From the NCBI GenBank assembly GCA_003415625.1, contig PYIU01000001.1, positions 7,566,210-7,630,209 on the forward strand: 64,000 bases of DNA, read 5' to 3'. A program made the translations under genes and the position numbers. Source of the stretch: Aquanectria penicillioides. Its lineage: Eukaryota; Ascomycota; Sordariomycetes; Hypocreales; Nectriaceae. The notes below the pieces were generated by a model. That model did no database searches. It had not been told where the DNA came from and saw only the letters and a list, made by a program, of their open reading frames with translations. Shown piece after piece: positions 11,473 to 22,944 of this stretch (the stretch's first letter is position 1; the number at the start of each line of letters is the position of its first letter).

Positions 11473-12449
11473 TTACTTTTGAACAAAAGGGCTCTTGTCC
11501 AGCCAGTCGTCCAAACTCTTCAGCTCGGGGTGCATCGTCTTCAAAGCCTTTATGTCTGCCCCGTAGCCTTCCCGCTCAAAGAATCTGAACATGTTGCCTA
11601 GCTCAGCAGACATCCACATGATGATTTTGGTGATAAATGAGAAAGTGACCGCGGGAGCTGAGCCAGTCTTCTTCTTCCAGAGTTCCACAAGCTGAGGCCA
11701 AGTCAACTCGTCACCTGCCAGAGACAGGAACTTGCCCTTGAACTCTTCAGGGCTGATGAACGATAGCACAGCAAAGGTGCCAATGTCCTCGGTCGCAATT
11801 AGCTGGAGCGGGCGGCTCTTGATGACGTCTCTCCAGGCAGTGTTGAAGACTTTGCCAATGAATCCAGGCTGGAAGTTCTCCATGAATGCCACAGGTCGCA
11901 GCACGGTCCAAGACATTTCCGTCTTCTCGGCCTTCTTGATAAGGTGGTGCTCAATGTGGTGCTTGCTGATGAAGTGAGGAATATCGGTGGGATTATCAAT
12001 CGACTTCTCTCCGTTACGGTCGACGGACGAGTAAACGAAGTGCTTAACACCATGCTTGAGCGCAGAGTCAACGAGAGATTTGCCTTGAGCCTCCTCGACG
12101 ATGGGGCCATTCTTGTTCATAGCCGGGAGCTACACATTTGGTTAGTTAATGAATTCCATTGCCAAACAATCTCTAATAGATAAAAAATATTCACCTGCAC
12201 ACTGAAAACTCCCCAAATGGGCGAATCTGTAACTTTCTTTGCAGTCTCAAAAATGCCTTCTGTGTTGTCGAGATTTCCTTGGACGATGGAGATGTTGGAA
12301 GACTTTGCGGCCAATCGCTTGGCTCCTGCAGACTGAGCGTCTCGGGTGACTGCGAGAATCTTGAAATCGGCTTTGCGAGCCAGCAGGGCGTTGATGACGC
12401 TGCCGCCCTGCTTTCCGGTGGCGCCAACGATTAGGAGAGTGCGCGACAT
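11473..12449 (-). CDS. NmrA-like family NAD(P)-binding protein
   Basis: Predicted 303-residue atypical short-chain dehydrogenase of the NmrA/HSCARG group, which bind NAD(P) and often act as redox sensors or regulators rather than classical reductases. Exons 12449-12195 and 12129-11473 are separated by a 65-base GTGAAT...TAG intron. The N terminus MSRTLLIVGATGKQGGSVIN has the GxxGxxG nucleotide-binding loop (GATGKQG). KHFVYSSVDRNGE and WTVLRPVAFMENF match the family pattern where the classical Tyr-Lys pair is degenerate. Length is normal for the family. Its 5' leader on the minus strand holds a GT/CA-rich run at about 12494-12540. Target or partner cannot be inferred. Confidence 0.9.
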
Positions 12450-12493
12450 GATTTTTTTGCTGTTTGCTTTATCGAGTTGTGATGGTGTTTATC

Positions 12494-12540
12494 ATGAGTG
12501 GTTGTGTGAGTGTGTGTGTGTATTTGCGTGCGCGTGTGAA
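12494..12540. repeat. GT-rich simple repeat upstream of the NmrA-like gene
   Basis: An imperfect (TG)n microsatellite, interrupted by single changes, lies 45-90 bases upstream of the start codon at 12449, probably in the 5' leader. Confidence 0.7.
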
Positions 12541-13573
12541 ATTGGCTGAGATGATGTATTGATGGTTGGTGTGGATGTGGTTGAATTCTGCCGTTGAACT
12601 GTTGGCTCTTATAATGTTTGAGATATTCACATATTTTACTTTTCTTCCTTGTATTTAATTTAAACCATACGTAATCATCGCTCAAAAACAGAATTCTGGG
12701 GTTATCCCGTGTGGAAAATTGGAAAGCCATGGACCAATTTTGGACCGCATTTGCGCTCGCACAAATGACCGAGAGCACGCGCTTACAAACTCAAGGACTT
12801 CGTGGTTTGCCCGAGGACCAATCAGAAGCCGTTCGGCCTCCGAGATGAATGCCGACTTGTGGGACATCGGTCTGGGAATCTCCACCTGGCGGTGTCGTGG
12901 CTGGAGGGGAATGGCCTCATTAGCTGTGTTCCGCCTCATCTGAAAGTCTCTTGTCATTGACGCGTGCGGATTGGACCTGCGACCGTGGCGTGCTTTAGTA
13001 TTCAAGCGTTGCACATGTGCTGGACGTTCTCGACCTTTATCGGTTCACAATCCCGCTTGCTATCAACAAAGAGGAGAATTCCTGTGAAATCTGGCGTAGC
13101 ATCTGTCTACCAGCGCCGATCGCCCAGAGCACAAGTCAATGTCCGAGACAGTCTGCTAATAAATGCGATTCAGGAGTTGACCCACTGTTATCCCAACATG
13201 GAAATTTACATCCTCCGTCTGTCTGCCCTATGAAATTTGTGCGAGCGCAGGTGGACATAAAATGTCCAAGGCCGAGAATGCTTCACCTGCTCTCTAGCCG
13301 TGCAATGCATGATAAGACTTCGGGCTCCTATCAGGTGTCTTTTGGAACATTCTAGTTCCATATGTGACCGTGCACCTGTATTTTTCCGAGACGAAATGCC
13401 AGCTTCGCATATTTAAAGCTAGTTTTCTGTGGCTCTGATTCTAGGTTGAAAGATTGATGAATAGCGAGGGACCTTCATCACAATTGAAGCAACCAAACCA
13501 CGATCTCTCATCTTCGTGGCTTTTTGCTCATTTTACTCGTCCCCCTCTGTAAATTCTTCCATCATTTTCGAAA
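12541..13573. other. Intergenic, nothing recognised
   Basis: Several short frames exist on the plus strand (for example 12964-13355) without family motifs. Probably spacer and old debris. Confidence 0.4.
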
Positions 13574-13910
13574 ATGGCTGGACTTGTCTGAAATGTGGCC
13601 GTTCTTGGTGCAAGGCTTCACCCTCAACATAATCGATGCTGCTCACTGTCTAGGCGACCGGACGTTGGGCTCTCACATCGTCAAAGCCTTGGTTGGTACT
13701 GGTCACTCTGTCACTGCAATTCAGCGTAAAGAGTCTACAAGGGCTACTCCGGAGGGCATCCCATCTATCAAGGTCAATTTAACAAGCATAGATAAGCTTA
13801 TGTCGGCCGTTACTGGCAAAGACGATGCTGCGATTGCTGCCTCGGTGAAGCGAATCATTCCGTCTGAATACATCACCAATCTTGAGACGTCCTTATCTCG
13901 AAAGCTCTGA
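13574..13910 (+). pseudogene. Remnant of an NmrA/isoflavone-reductase-like gene
   Basis: The start reads MAGLV, then an in-frame TGA at 13589-13591, then NVAVLGA. In another frame it continues as TLGSHIVKALVGTGHSVTAI, EGIPSIKVNLTSIDKL and VKRIIPSEYITNLE. These are the N-terminal Rossmann half and the IIPSEY strand of isoflavone-reductase-like proteins, with the middle deleted. It ends abruptly at 13910, where transporter-derived sequence takes over. It is a different subfamily from the intact NmrA-like gene at 11473-12449, so it does not look like a simple local duplicate. Confidence 0.75.
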
Positions 13911-13915
13911 ATGAG

Positions 13916-14235
13916 TTGAATCAGAAGCACCCCAACAACTGGCTGACCCCTGTCCATACTCAATGGACCCAGATCGGTTTGATTCTTATCATCTACGTCT
14001 TTCCCCCGAATCTCCTGCTTGGTGCGTTACAAGCGGCAACACCGACCGAGCAAGAAAGGAACTTAGGGTTCTCTACCGAGGAGTTGATGACTTGGACGTT
14101 GAGCATCAGCTTGAAGTCCTGAGCCTAGCCGTGGAACACGAAGAGAAGGTCGCCGCTGAACAGAACCGGGAGAAGTGGTACTCAATCTTTATGAGCGTGG
14201 GCGGTTTCCACACTGTTTTCCAACGGGCCTAGATC
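13916..14235 (+). pseudogene. Central fragment of an MFS sugar transporter
   Basis: Shifted frames give NWLTPVHTQWTQIGLILIIY (helix 6 region), then SPESPAWCVTSGNTDRARKE, VLYRGVDDLDVEHQLEVLSL and VAAEQNREKWYSIF. The PESPxW motif followed by a long hydrophilic loop marks the middle of maltose/alpha-glucoside-type permeases. It lies upstream of an N-terminal fragment of the same family, so the pieces are out of order. Confidence 0.75.
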
Positions 14236-14413
14236 ACGAGCGATCTTTTTTTCTTGGCCTGGGTTCGATATCTCCCCGAGGCTCGACTGAGTTGAGGCGG
14301 GAATATATTCCTCGTCGATCCCCAGACAATTTGCTTTCTTCCAACTCACCTCCACAACCTCAACATCATATTTAACCCGAGATCCAATTGTCAAATTACA
14401 GTGCCTCGTTGCC

Positions 14414-15240
14414 ATGGCCGCTCAGAACCTAGAGACCGAGAAATCGGGCGAAGGTGTTAACTTCGTGGAAAACCAGCCCAGAGTCAAAGCCGAAGATGTT
14501 TTGATTGACGGCGCTGCTAAGGGCCAGGCCACGATCGGGTTCTAAACCTTCACCCCCTTGGAGACGGCCAAGAAGTTCAAACTTTGCACCATTGTGTGCT
14601 TCGCTGCAGCTTTCAGCGCGGCCACTGATGGTTTTCAGATTGGGTACGTTGCTAATGGCAGTCAACATTGTAGGAGATCCGCCACGTACTAACACCTCTC
14701 AGAATGAATGCCAGTATTGTCGCCAACAAAGGGTTCATAAAGGAATTCGCCACCAAGACCAACAGCCAGGCGAGCTGTATCTCGAGTCTCCCATTCTCAG
14801 CGGTTGGCGCCCCATCATGTCTGTCGGGCAGATCATCGGCATGGTCACGTTTCCATTCATCTCCAGTCACTTCGGTCGAAAGATTGCCATGTACACGTGC
14901 TGGTTCGCTCTAACCATGAGTGTTCTTACGGAGAGTCTCGCACGTGGTTGGGAAGTTTGGCTCGTCGCCAAGCTCCTTGTGGGCATTGGTGTCGGATGTA
15001 TGCAGTCGACTCTGCCCACTGATATCGCTGAGGCGGCCCCAGTCCGTATTCGAGGTGTACTTTTGATGTGCTACAGCTTGTGGTGGACCATCGGTGTCTT
15101 TTGCGCCCACTTGACTCCCCCGCAGCCCATTCGCCCGTTCCCTCTCCCGCCTCCATCTACACCGCGGTCGGGCTCACTCCATACGAATTTTATGGAGTCG
15201 GTTGTTTCATCGCACTGAAAAGCGACGATTAGGAAGCACT
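14414..15240 (+). pseudogene. N-terminal half of an MFS sugar (alpha-glucoside-type) transporter
   Basis: The frame opens at an ATG at 14414, runs 43 codons to an in-frame TAA at 14543-14545, and continues with TFTPLETAKKFKLCTIVCFA and SAATDGFQIG before an intron-like gap. Then follow MNASIVANKGFIKEFATKTN and, after a frame change, LESPILSGWRPIMSVGQIIG, HFGRKIAMYTCWF and LLVGIGVGCMQSTLPTDIAE, the last being the sugar-porter PxYxxE-type region. Coding potential fades after about 15240 and the second half is missing. One stop and at least one frameshift make it a pseudogene. Confidence 0.8.
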
Positions 15241-16638
15241 CCAACACTCCCGTAACAAAGGAGATGCTGATGGCAGGCGTCTACCAAACTTGAACGCGAA
15301 TCGATTCAATGGGCCTGGTATTTATCCGACAGTTCGGCATCGCTGGCTCCAAAGCTATTGAAACACTAGCCTACGTGGCCAGCCACCTTGGCCACCAGCG
15401 CCTCTCCGGCGATGGTCGAGGCTTGATTCGTGGTGTCGTTAGTACGTGTGTGAGAGGGCGCAGTAAGACCGCAATCCTTTTTGCCGAAACGCGTCTCTGG
15501 CACGATTAGACACAGATCAACACGGTTGCTCTGACCAACTCCCTATTTCTAGACCATCCATTTGTCTGCGCGTAAAATTGCAAAAACTATCATCTGCTAC
15601 ATCTTATCGTGGGCGATTCCGTGGCGTTCTACAGCAGCGTGGTTTGTTGGTGGAAGGGGACACTGGCCAAAACACACACCCTACCCAGAAGGGTATAGGG
15701 TAAGCGGATTCGCTGATGACCGAATAGCCTTTCCAAGCAGTTGCGAACAACTTGGGGGAGTGTTAGAGCATCTGATCAGAAGCTCTAGAGTGCCCCTAGA
15801 AGAAAAGAAAAAGAATATAAGGCGGAAAGTCATAAATAAAGGAATGTCATAAGGGGCTGCACCGGGACTTCACCAGAGTCCAAATGCAAGGAATTTAGAA
15901 TTTCAAAAATAAGAATTAGTTGGAGAAAACTGCCTGTTCATTTCCTATGTCTCTGTGGTCCCTTTTATCTTCCTTGACCAACCTGATGACAGATTGATCC
16001 ACATTACCCTAGACCACCAACTCGGTGGTCCTCTACTAAAGGCATTTGAGGGGCGTCGGACAATGCTCGTTCGCAAAATAGGGACAGCCGCCAAACACGT
16101 AAGCCCCCCTGGTGAGACATGAGGAATGACGCCATTATTAATGATAGTCCCAGATGTCCCAAGATCGACCTTTAATAAATACGATTGCCGTGCTCGCCCA
16201 GCTGAAGCTCCCAGGCCAAGATTGACGGCCATTGCGTCATTCACAGACACTGCCGGTGTTTATGGTTGGCACTTGCTAAGCATAATTACAAGGCTACAAA
16301 ACAAGCATTAATGGCGTCCTTTTCAGACAATAACTGTCATTTTGGTCGACGGCACGGCACAACGGAACGTTCCACCCGCAATTGGTGGGCCAGCCGTCTT
16401 CCATGTGCCCTGTGCTCCTCTTGTCTATGCTCGAACTGTCCGTCTCTCAACTGCCTGTTCTTAAGTAGATCTGCAGAGAATTGAACCAAGAGCCGAAAGG
16501 ACTAGGTGGGTTGGACGTATGTAGGTTGGGGGTTGTACAAGAATGCCAGAACCCTCAGATGGGCGGCCATACTCGATCGGCTTTAAGTCGCAAAACAAAG
16601 AAAAAGAAGAAGAAATGCACAAAATTGTCCACAAGCGC
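15241..16638. other. Gene-poor stretch, possible further debris
   Basis: Weak open frames (15309-15509, 15945-16250) show no motif I can name. Some may be decayed parts of the sugar transporter next door. Confidence 0.4.
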
Positions 16639-16644
16639 AAAAAA
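16639..16644 (-). terminator. Pol III T-run after tRNA-Arg
   Basis: On the minus strand six T residues lie about 11 bases after the tRNA 3' end, the standard RNA polymerase III stop. Confidence 0.6.
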
Positions 16645-16654
16645 TTATAGCATT

Positions 16655-16781
16655 AGGTCACGGTGGGGATCGAACCCACAATCTCCTGATTCGTAGTCAG
16701 ACGCCTTGCTGTGAGAGCTGTTAGTTGGTGATGCTTCAAGTCCCTGTAGCGGAAATGACATACCCATTGGGCCACGCGACC
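16655..16781 (-). tRNA. tRNA-Arg(ACG) with a 55-base insert in the D-loop
   Basis: Minus strand, 5' end at 16781. The acceptor strands GGTCGCG/CGTGACC pair fully with one G-T. The anticodon loop CTACGAA gives anticodon ACG, and the T arm GTGGG-TTCGATC-CCCAC is perfect. Box A (TGGCCCAATGG) and box B (GGTTCGATCCC) are intact, and a T6 stop follows. Between the conserved D-loop GG (16765-16764) and C20 (16708) sits a 55-base insert. Removing it restores a normal tRNA of 72 bases including the discriminator. The insert starts GTATGT, has CTAAC, and ends CTCACAG, like a spliceosomal intron and unlike the canonical tRNA intron at 37/38. It could be a processed tRNA with a novel intron or a disrupted copy. 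Confidence 0.85.
16709..16763 (-). other. Intron-like insert inside tRNA-Arg
   Basis: 55 bases, reading on the minus strand GTATGT at the 5' end, CACCAACTAACAG near the 3' end (branch-like CTAAC about 12 bases before the acceptor) and a final CACAG. These match the splice signals of mRNA introns elsewhere in the window, such as the 60-base intron at 7402-7461. No bulge-helix-bulge pairing was evident by eye. Confidence 0.7.
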
Positions 16782-17486
16782 ATTGTAATTCGATGGACGG
16801 CGGTCTTGAGAAATTGGCTCATAATCATAGCGACGGAAAATGGAGAAGAGGAAAAAACTCAGTTGTCGTGGTGGGGATCGCGAGATCCGCAAGTGGTGCT
16901 AAGCCGTCCAATGAGGGACCGAACTCGGAAGTGGAGGTACCCTGGAGCAAGTTTTTGCTTCTGTTTCCCCAACTCAAACCATCTCACGGAGGATCGGGAT
17001 TGGCAGAAGTCAGAAACGTCATTTTCATCATCATGATGAGATAATAGTCGAACTTCCAAGTATACATTGCTCAAATTTCTTGTAAAGCAATCGCCCTCCG
17101 AGTTTATAGGAGAGCAGAACAGTTGTCTGTGGTGTCTTCGGAAGATGTCCTGTCCCACCGTTCGTTCAGGGTTGGTGCGTTTGCCAAGAAATTAGCACCG
17201 ATCAACGATTTTGCAGCGTCCTATGCAGCAACAGTCGGTAGACCAATCACCATCGCGCAAGTCAGATACCATGTTCTTGGGTTGTTGACAAATACTATTG
17301 AACACGGGTTTTGACACCGAAGATGGAAGCCCAGCTTTCCTCTAGAGTAGTCACACCAGGCAAAAAAACACCGTCACTCATTGGAAGCCTACACGTCACG
17401 ATCATGGCTCTCAAATTCAGAGGTGATGGTTCATATTAGTGCCACGTCAAGTCATGACAAAATGCCTCTCAAATCGAGGATACTCA
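16782..17486. other. Intergenic, nothing recognised
   Basis: A plus-strand frame at 17123-17314 has no family signature. The rest is the flank of the tRNA and the 3' flank of the carboxypeptidase gene. Confidence 0.45.
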
Positions 17487-19323
17487 TCATTGTCTCCTGG
17501 GGTACTGCTCTGTGGCATTACCCTGGAAATGTCCCTTCTGGGTCGTAAAGTCTCCAATGGTATCCAGGTGCTTGATACGTCCCAACATGAGCTCCAGGAC
17601 CCTGTAGCCGGCTCCTGCGGTGTATCCTGGGAGTTCATGTCCAGCCAATTGGACCTCATAGTACGTTACACCACGCTCATATCCCCACTGTCCGACAATG
17701 CCGGCCTCGCTTAGTCTTCCTCCGTTGTACTCGGGGTGATAGGGCACGTAAAAGTCGTGATCCTGAGGGTATTTCTGAAATCCTTGGGCGCCATGCCAGG
17801 TGGTGTTCTGAAGTGCAAATAGCGTGCCGTTGGGTGGCAGGATGTAGTCCAGGCGGCCAACGCCAATAATAGTGTTGTTAGTGTGCTCGATAACGCGACG
17901 GAGAACCTCAGTTTGTGCGGGGGCCAAAGAAGCGTCGCTAGAATTCGAGTTGGGGTCCCCGTCGCCAAACACATTGTTTGGTGTACACTGGTACCAGTCC
18001 ACTTGAGGCGCATTGATGGCTTTTTGGACATCAGTGCGATTGAAGTAGACTTGAGCGCCAGGTGGAGAGTAATCACCCTAGAAAAAGGTAAAATGGTTAG
18101 TTTACGAATGGTGAGATGGCTTTGAAACAAAGGTATCGTACAGAGTTTACAATGCCCAGTTGCGAATAGACATGTGGGCAAGTGTCAGTGATGTGGTAAA
18201 TGTTGAAACATGGGTTGACTTCGAGAGCAGCAGAGTAGGCAAGGTCAAAAATGTCGCAAGTGTAATTTCCAGACTCATCCGCAAATGGATCGGGGAGAAC
18301 GGGGAATGGTCCTGGAGGGGGGAACGTTCCATAAGTGTCCAGGTAGGTCGAGAAGTTGCAGTGCTCGTGAGTCCAGCGTAGCGCGTTGACGTATGATTGG
18401 TTGAGGTTGAAGAGGTTCTGCCAGTACTCGATGAAGGGAAAGATGACAGCTTCCTGCTGCAGAGTGCTGTCTCCAAGGATGGGGTCATTAATTGCAACGC
18501 CACCCAGCTTGTAGTACTCATCATCGTTGGCGGTGATGAATGCATCAGCTATGTATGGAACATAGTAGCCTGCATAGGACTCGCCGGTGATGTAGGTAGT
18601 TGCGCCCTTCAAGTTGAAAGTCTCAATGAAGTTGCGCCAAAAGCCAATAAACTCAAGGCCAAGCTCTACTTCGTTGGTGATGTTGGGAGTGCCTTGGCTG
18701 AAACCCACTCCAACTGGCTGTTCGACCCAGATGACATTGGTCCTGCGTTCAATGGTCAACATTTGAAATGTGAGGAATCATCAACGAATATTTCTTACAA
18801 ATTTGTCCAGCTATACGAATTTGGCGTGGGACCTAGTGTACCCTCCTGCCACATAAAGGGACCATTCTCGGTCAACAAACCGCTGAGCGAGCTGCAACCT
18901 GGGCCTCCGTTCAGCCTAGTGGAAAATATTAGTATTTGTGTTTGACAAAATTTTGTAAGGCAAATCTTACCAAATTACAACTTCATCACCAGCTTTAGGG
19001 TTGGTGCTTGGGAAGAACCAGAAGTATAGCTGTCTCGTCTCATTTGCCGCCTGAGAAATGGGCAACAAGCCGGCGTACGACTCGCCAATGTCAAAAGCAA
19101 CTTCTGGAATGGCAGATCCGTTTACCACAAACTTTTTCGTCTTCTTATTCAGGAACTTGGAATGTCCCCTCATCTCCAGAGTTGGCCGAAGAGGAGGATG
19201 GTCACGTGCCTGATCATACTGGCGGGGATTTTTGCGATTGAACGCATTCAGGGCACCCTGGTTGAATGCGGCTTGGGATAGAGTCCCGAGAGCCAGAAAG
19301 ACACTAATTAACTTGAATTGCAT
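17487..19323 (-). CDS. Secreted serine carboxypeptidase, family S10
   Basis: Predicted 553-residue secreted or vacuolar exopeptidase that releases C-terminal amino acids, mostly at acid pH. Four exons: 19323-18971, 18915-18799, 18742-18142 and 18077-17487, with 55-64 base introns. A signal peptide covers residues 1-18. [12 protein letters not shown] is the oxyanion region. The catalytic Ser lies in [17 protein letters not shown] near residue 212, Asp in [15 protein letters not shown] near 434, and His in [20 protein letters not shown] near 504, so the triad is complete. Many N-x-S/T sites suggest glycosylation. A TATA-like element lies just upstream (19378-19385). Family assignment is firm; substrate specificity is not known. 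Confidence 0.95.
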
Positions 19324-19377
19324 TGTTAAAAATGTGTGCCAAGCATGGAAGGAATGGAAAGGTTCGAATGCTGGTGC

Positions 19378-19385
19378 TATTTATC
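19378..19385 (-). promoter_or_regulatory. TATA-like element of the S10 carboxypeptidase gene
   Basis: Minus-strand GATAAATA about 55 bases upstream of the ATG at 19323. Assigned from motif and position only. Confidence 0.35.
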
Positions 19386-22300
19386 CAACTTTGGTCGGAC
19401 AAGGGAGTCATTTCTCAATATCAACGATGCAACTTGCGTCATATGCGACTCCATATCCTACCATGGCAGAGAACGAATCATAGGCCTCAAAGCGTAGAAG
19501 GATTTTAGGTGATATCGCTCATTGAGGCAGCAACATCGGCAACGTCGGCAATATATATGGCGGTCTCCAGACTGTAACTGCCTTATGAGGCATAGTGGGG
19601 CAACAAAAGTTCCGTTTCACCTTGATATCGAGTGTTCACGCAGCGTATTTAAGCGCATTTAAGTCTCGCTGATCCCAGTATAACTGACTAGAATCAGGTT
19701 TGAACAAAGATTCCTTGCAGGTATTCCCACTTCACTCCCGGTCGCAACCAATGCCCTCGTATCTACGCCACGGCCCGGACACTGAGTGCTGCGCAAAAGT
19801 GCAAGTTGCCCTAGCAGCAATTGAAGTATAATGCTTCCTGCTCAATAAATTCAATTGGGTATCAGTGTTGAACTTCATGTGCTTCCTGTCTAGCTCGGGC
19901 GACTGGATGTGACTGCTCTTTCGGGCAAGCGCCGGAGGTCTACGACAAAGAAAACCTTTGGGAATGCTGGGCTAGTGTTTACGAGATTAGTGCATCTGTA
20001 GACTTCATATGAATCATGCATCAATATTGAGTTGCATCGCCGAATAAAATTCATGGTTCGTTTTCTTTTCATTCGCCTGGATACTTGATCGACTGCATTA
20101 GAGACCGAAACGTTGTTTTAACCACCGATCGACGGGGTTGAAATTTATGTCATGATTATTCAAGATCCATAAAAGAAGTGGCTGGGCGTCCCTACACCAG
20201 AGGCCCGGCATGGAGATGCATTTCTGCTTTAGGTGGCGCGCTCCGTATCGATCACCCGTGTCCTTATTCGCAAATTAGAAGCTAAAGCGCTAAATGATTG
20301 ACATAAGGATGAAGATTTGATAACTGGAGCCACATACTAAATGTGAGACGTTTAATTACAATAGTGAAACCATACTCCTATAATTTTTACTTGATTGAGG
20401 AAGACTTCGAAGGAGAACCACACGGAAGTATAAATGAAACTTAAAGTTAAGTTGGTCAAAGCTTGGTTGGTAGTTGTCTTTGGTTTACGAGAAAATTGGT
20501 ACGCTTCTTTGGGTTGATAGTATTGTGTCCCGAATCGAGCTCCACTTCCACTTTCACAACATATTGCCTGTTGTGGTTTGAAATGATGCAAACCGATACT
20601 TCTATCGGTTTCGGATCCCGTATCATTTGATAGATATATGGGATAACTATGGACTTGAACTTTGTCAGAGAAGGTTGTGGTGGCAAATGCCTAGGATTCG
20701 TTGTGCTTGTCGCTCCACCCCCACTGCTCGGGCCGTTTCCGCATGTTTGGTGGAGATGGTATTATGGAATTAGGTAGGAAAAACGTTTGGATGACATCAT
20801 TCTCATCCAACAACAGGATGACCTCGTATTTGCTAGTGGAGTATCGCGATACAGTCAGGGAACTCAACATATGAGCTAGGCTTCAGGAAGCCTGAATGAC
20901 CATGGCATGAGAGAAATTATGAATTAGGAATTGATGAATAGGGTTGGTTCTATGGTTGGGAGCATTTATGCAGCTAACTCTTAGCATGGCAGTGTGTTGC
21001 ATTTAGATTGGTTCGTGCACGTCAATGTCAGCTTGCAGAACCAGCACAGGGTCTCGACCAGTTATTCTACGGAAGGTGATTTCAGAAGTTACAAGATATT
21101 GATTTACGAAGCGAATGTTATGGTGATATATTTGAATGAAATTCAGTTCATGATACCTCGAGCCGTTTGCAGTTAACTCGAATGAAGGATCGTGACAACA
21201 TGTCGATAATCGGATTGTATCATATCCCCCTCTCCCTCCTCTTAACTACTAGATTATACATAATTCTACATGATATCATATGAAACATAAACATACAATT
21301 CAATTTTATGAGGATATCAGTATTTGCGCTATTCCGTCGCGCGTGCAATGAATGGCTTGCAGGTGTTGGCTTCACATACGAACTTCCTGGGCCACATAAG
21401 AGGGGGGAAATTAACAATCCTTCAGCAGATATTTAGAATGGCTTAAAATTATAATATCCTACAGTTATAAAACGTTGATATAGTACGTTGAGGATATGTT
21501 GATTGGATCTGATCATGATGAGACTCTTGTTGGTTCAATTATGGCTTGGGTCAAAAACGCATTGTTACAGAGATAGTAATGAAAAAGTGCCCATGTAAAC
21601 TCCTCCCTCGTAGACATATGAACCGCCAAGACCATTGATTATGTGATAATCATCCCCTGCGGAATCCATGTGTCTCCCCGCATCGACCCACACCATCCCA
21701 TCTTTCAGTGATATGCAAGATAGCACTGTCACCTATCCTGCGTGATGGGTCACAGTCAGACAAGAATCAAATTGATGACCCGGGGGTGCTCATGCTTTGT
21801 AACAAGCACTTATTGGTGAAGGTCATCTCCTCAAGTCACTCTTCTGGTTTGCAAAAAGCATCAAATAGCATGACAAGAAGACTTTGGTGTTAGAACACCC
21901 TTAAATCCAAGATATTAATTTATGCCAAGCCTTTTTCAAGTTTATTTAACCCAGGTAAGGAACTGTATCCAAAACACTATATATCCGCAGTGTTTGGATT
22001 GCGAAGGCCATGCTCGTAAATTCAAAGGCCCCCCTCTTGCGCAGGAGGATCAATGATTGTTGAGATATTTGTTTCAGATGAGCGTCAAGGGCATTTCGAA
22101 GTCGAGGAGATGAGTATGTGAGACCCTTAGCACCGTGTAAAACTACAAGACCTTATTATACTACATGCTTCAGGCATCTTCTTTCTCAATATAGAATGAG
22201 ACCTTGAAACTCCGTGATGCAACAATTCAGCCTTTGCCGACCCAGTCCATAATAAAAAAGGAAAACAAAGCAAAGAAATCAAGGGTCGGAAATACACCCG

Positions 22301-22944
22301 AGAAAAAGACTCTGGTAGATAACGGTGGGGTGGGGGTTCAGGAAATGGACCAGGTGCATACTGAAGGTCGCACAAGACCGGCTCAGCTTTTAGCGGGCGC
22401 TTTGTACTTGGCACTTGATCCTCGAGGTTTGATATCTCCAGCCCGTTCAGCTCTGACCTTTGGGAACCAACATTCTTTCGGGCGTTTAGATATCCGACGT
22501 TACGGTCGGTACGCGTAAGCTAATTCCTGCACGAATAACCCCTTTGTGTTGGTTCTGCGCTGTTCCTTTGTGGTGCCGAGAAGCCGATTATGGCTGCTCA
22601 GCCCCATAATTGTCGCCCCATCATGTTCCACAAATTTGCAGGGAACAAGCCGTTGATCTCACCAGGCCCACGACGCTTGCTATTCTGCAGCTGGAAGTGA
22701 TCTACTTGAACAAAATTTGCTTCAATTTCCATGTCTAATAACCGTGTCTTTTGAGTATGCCTTCCTACTCCATATTGCGCCATCAAGAAGCTTATGCGAC
22801 ATAAGCTGCCCTGTCTCTCAAGCTAGTGCTAGTTTATCATTCTCCCTTCCGATTGATGCTCTATGAAATACAGTGCCTTAACCACAAGCCTTCCCTAATT
22901 CCCTCGTGGACATGCCGTAAATTAACGCGAATGAAGTTCGGAAT
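19386..22944. other. Long gene-poor stretch
   Basis: About 3.5 kb, AT-rich around 20-21.6 kb, with only short frames lacking motifs (for example 20352-20686 minus, 22204-22518 plus). I see no transposon ends, tRNA or conserved protein blocks. It may hold the regulatory region of the carboxypeptidase, or decayed repeats. Confidence 0.45.

Noticed and set aside
15945..16250. Minus-strand frame of 101 codons next to the tRNA
   Set aside because: Both strands are partly open here and neither translation matches a family I know.
17123..17314. Open frame upstream of the carboxypeptidase gene, 63 codons
   Set aside because: No ATG context, splice partner or family motif; length is compatible with chance.
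20352..20686. Overlapping minus-strand frames in the gene-poor stretch
   Set aside because: Protein-like segments but no recognised motif, no introns joining them and AT-rich surroundings.
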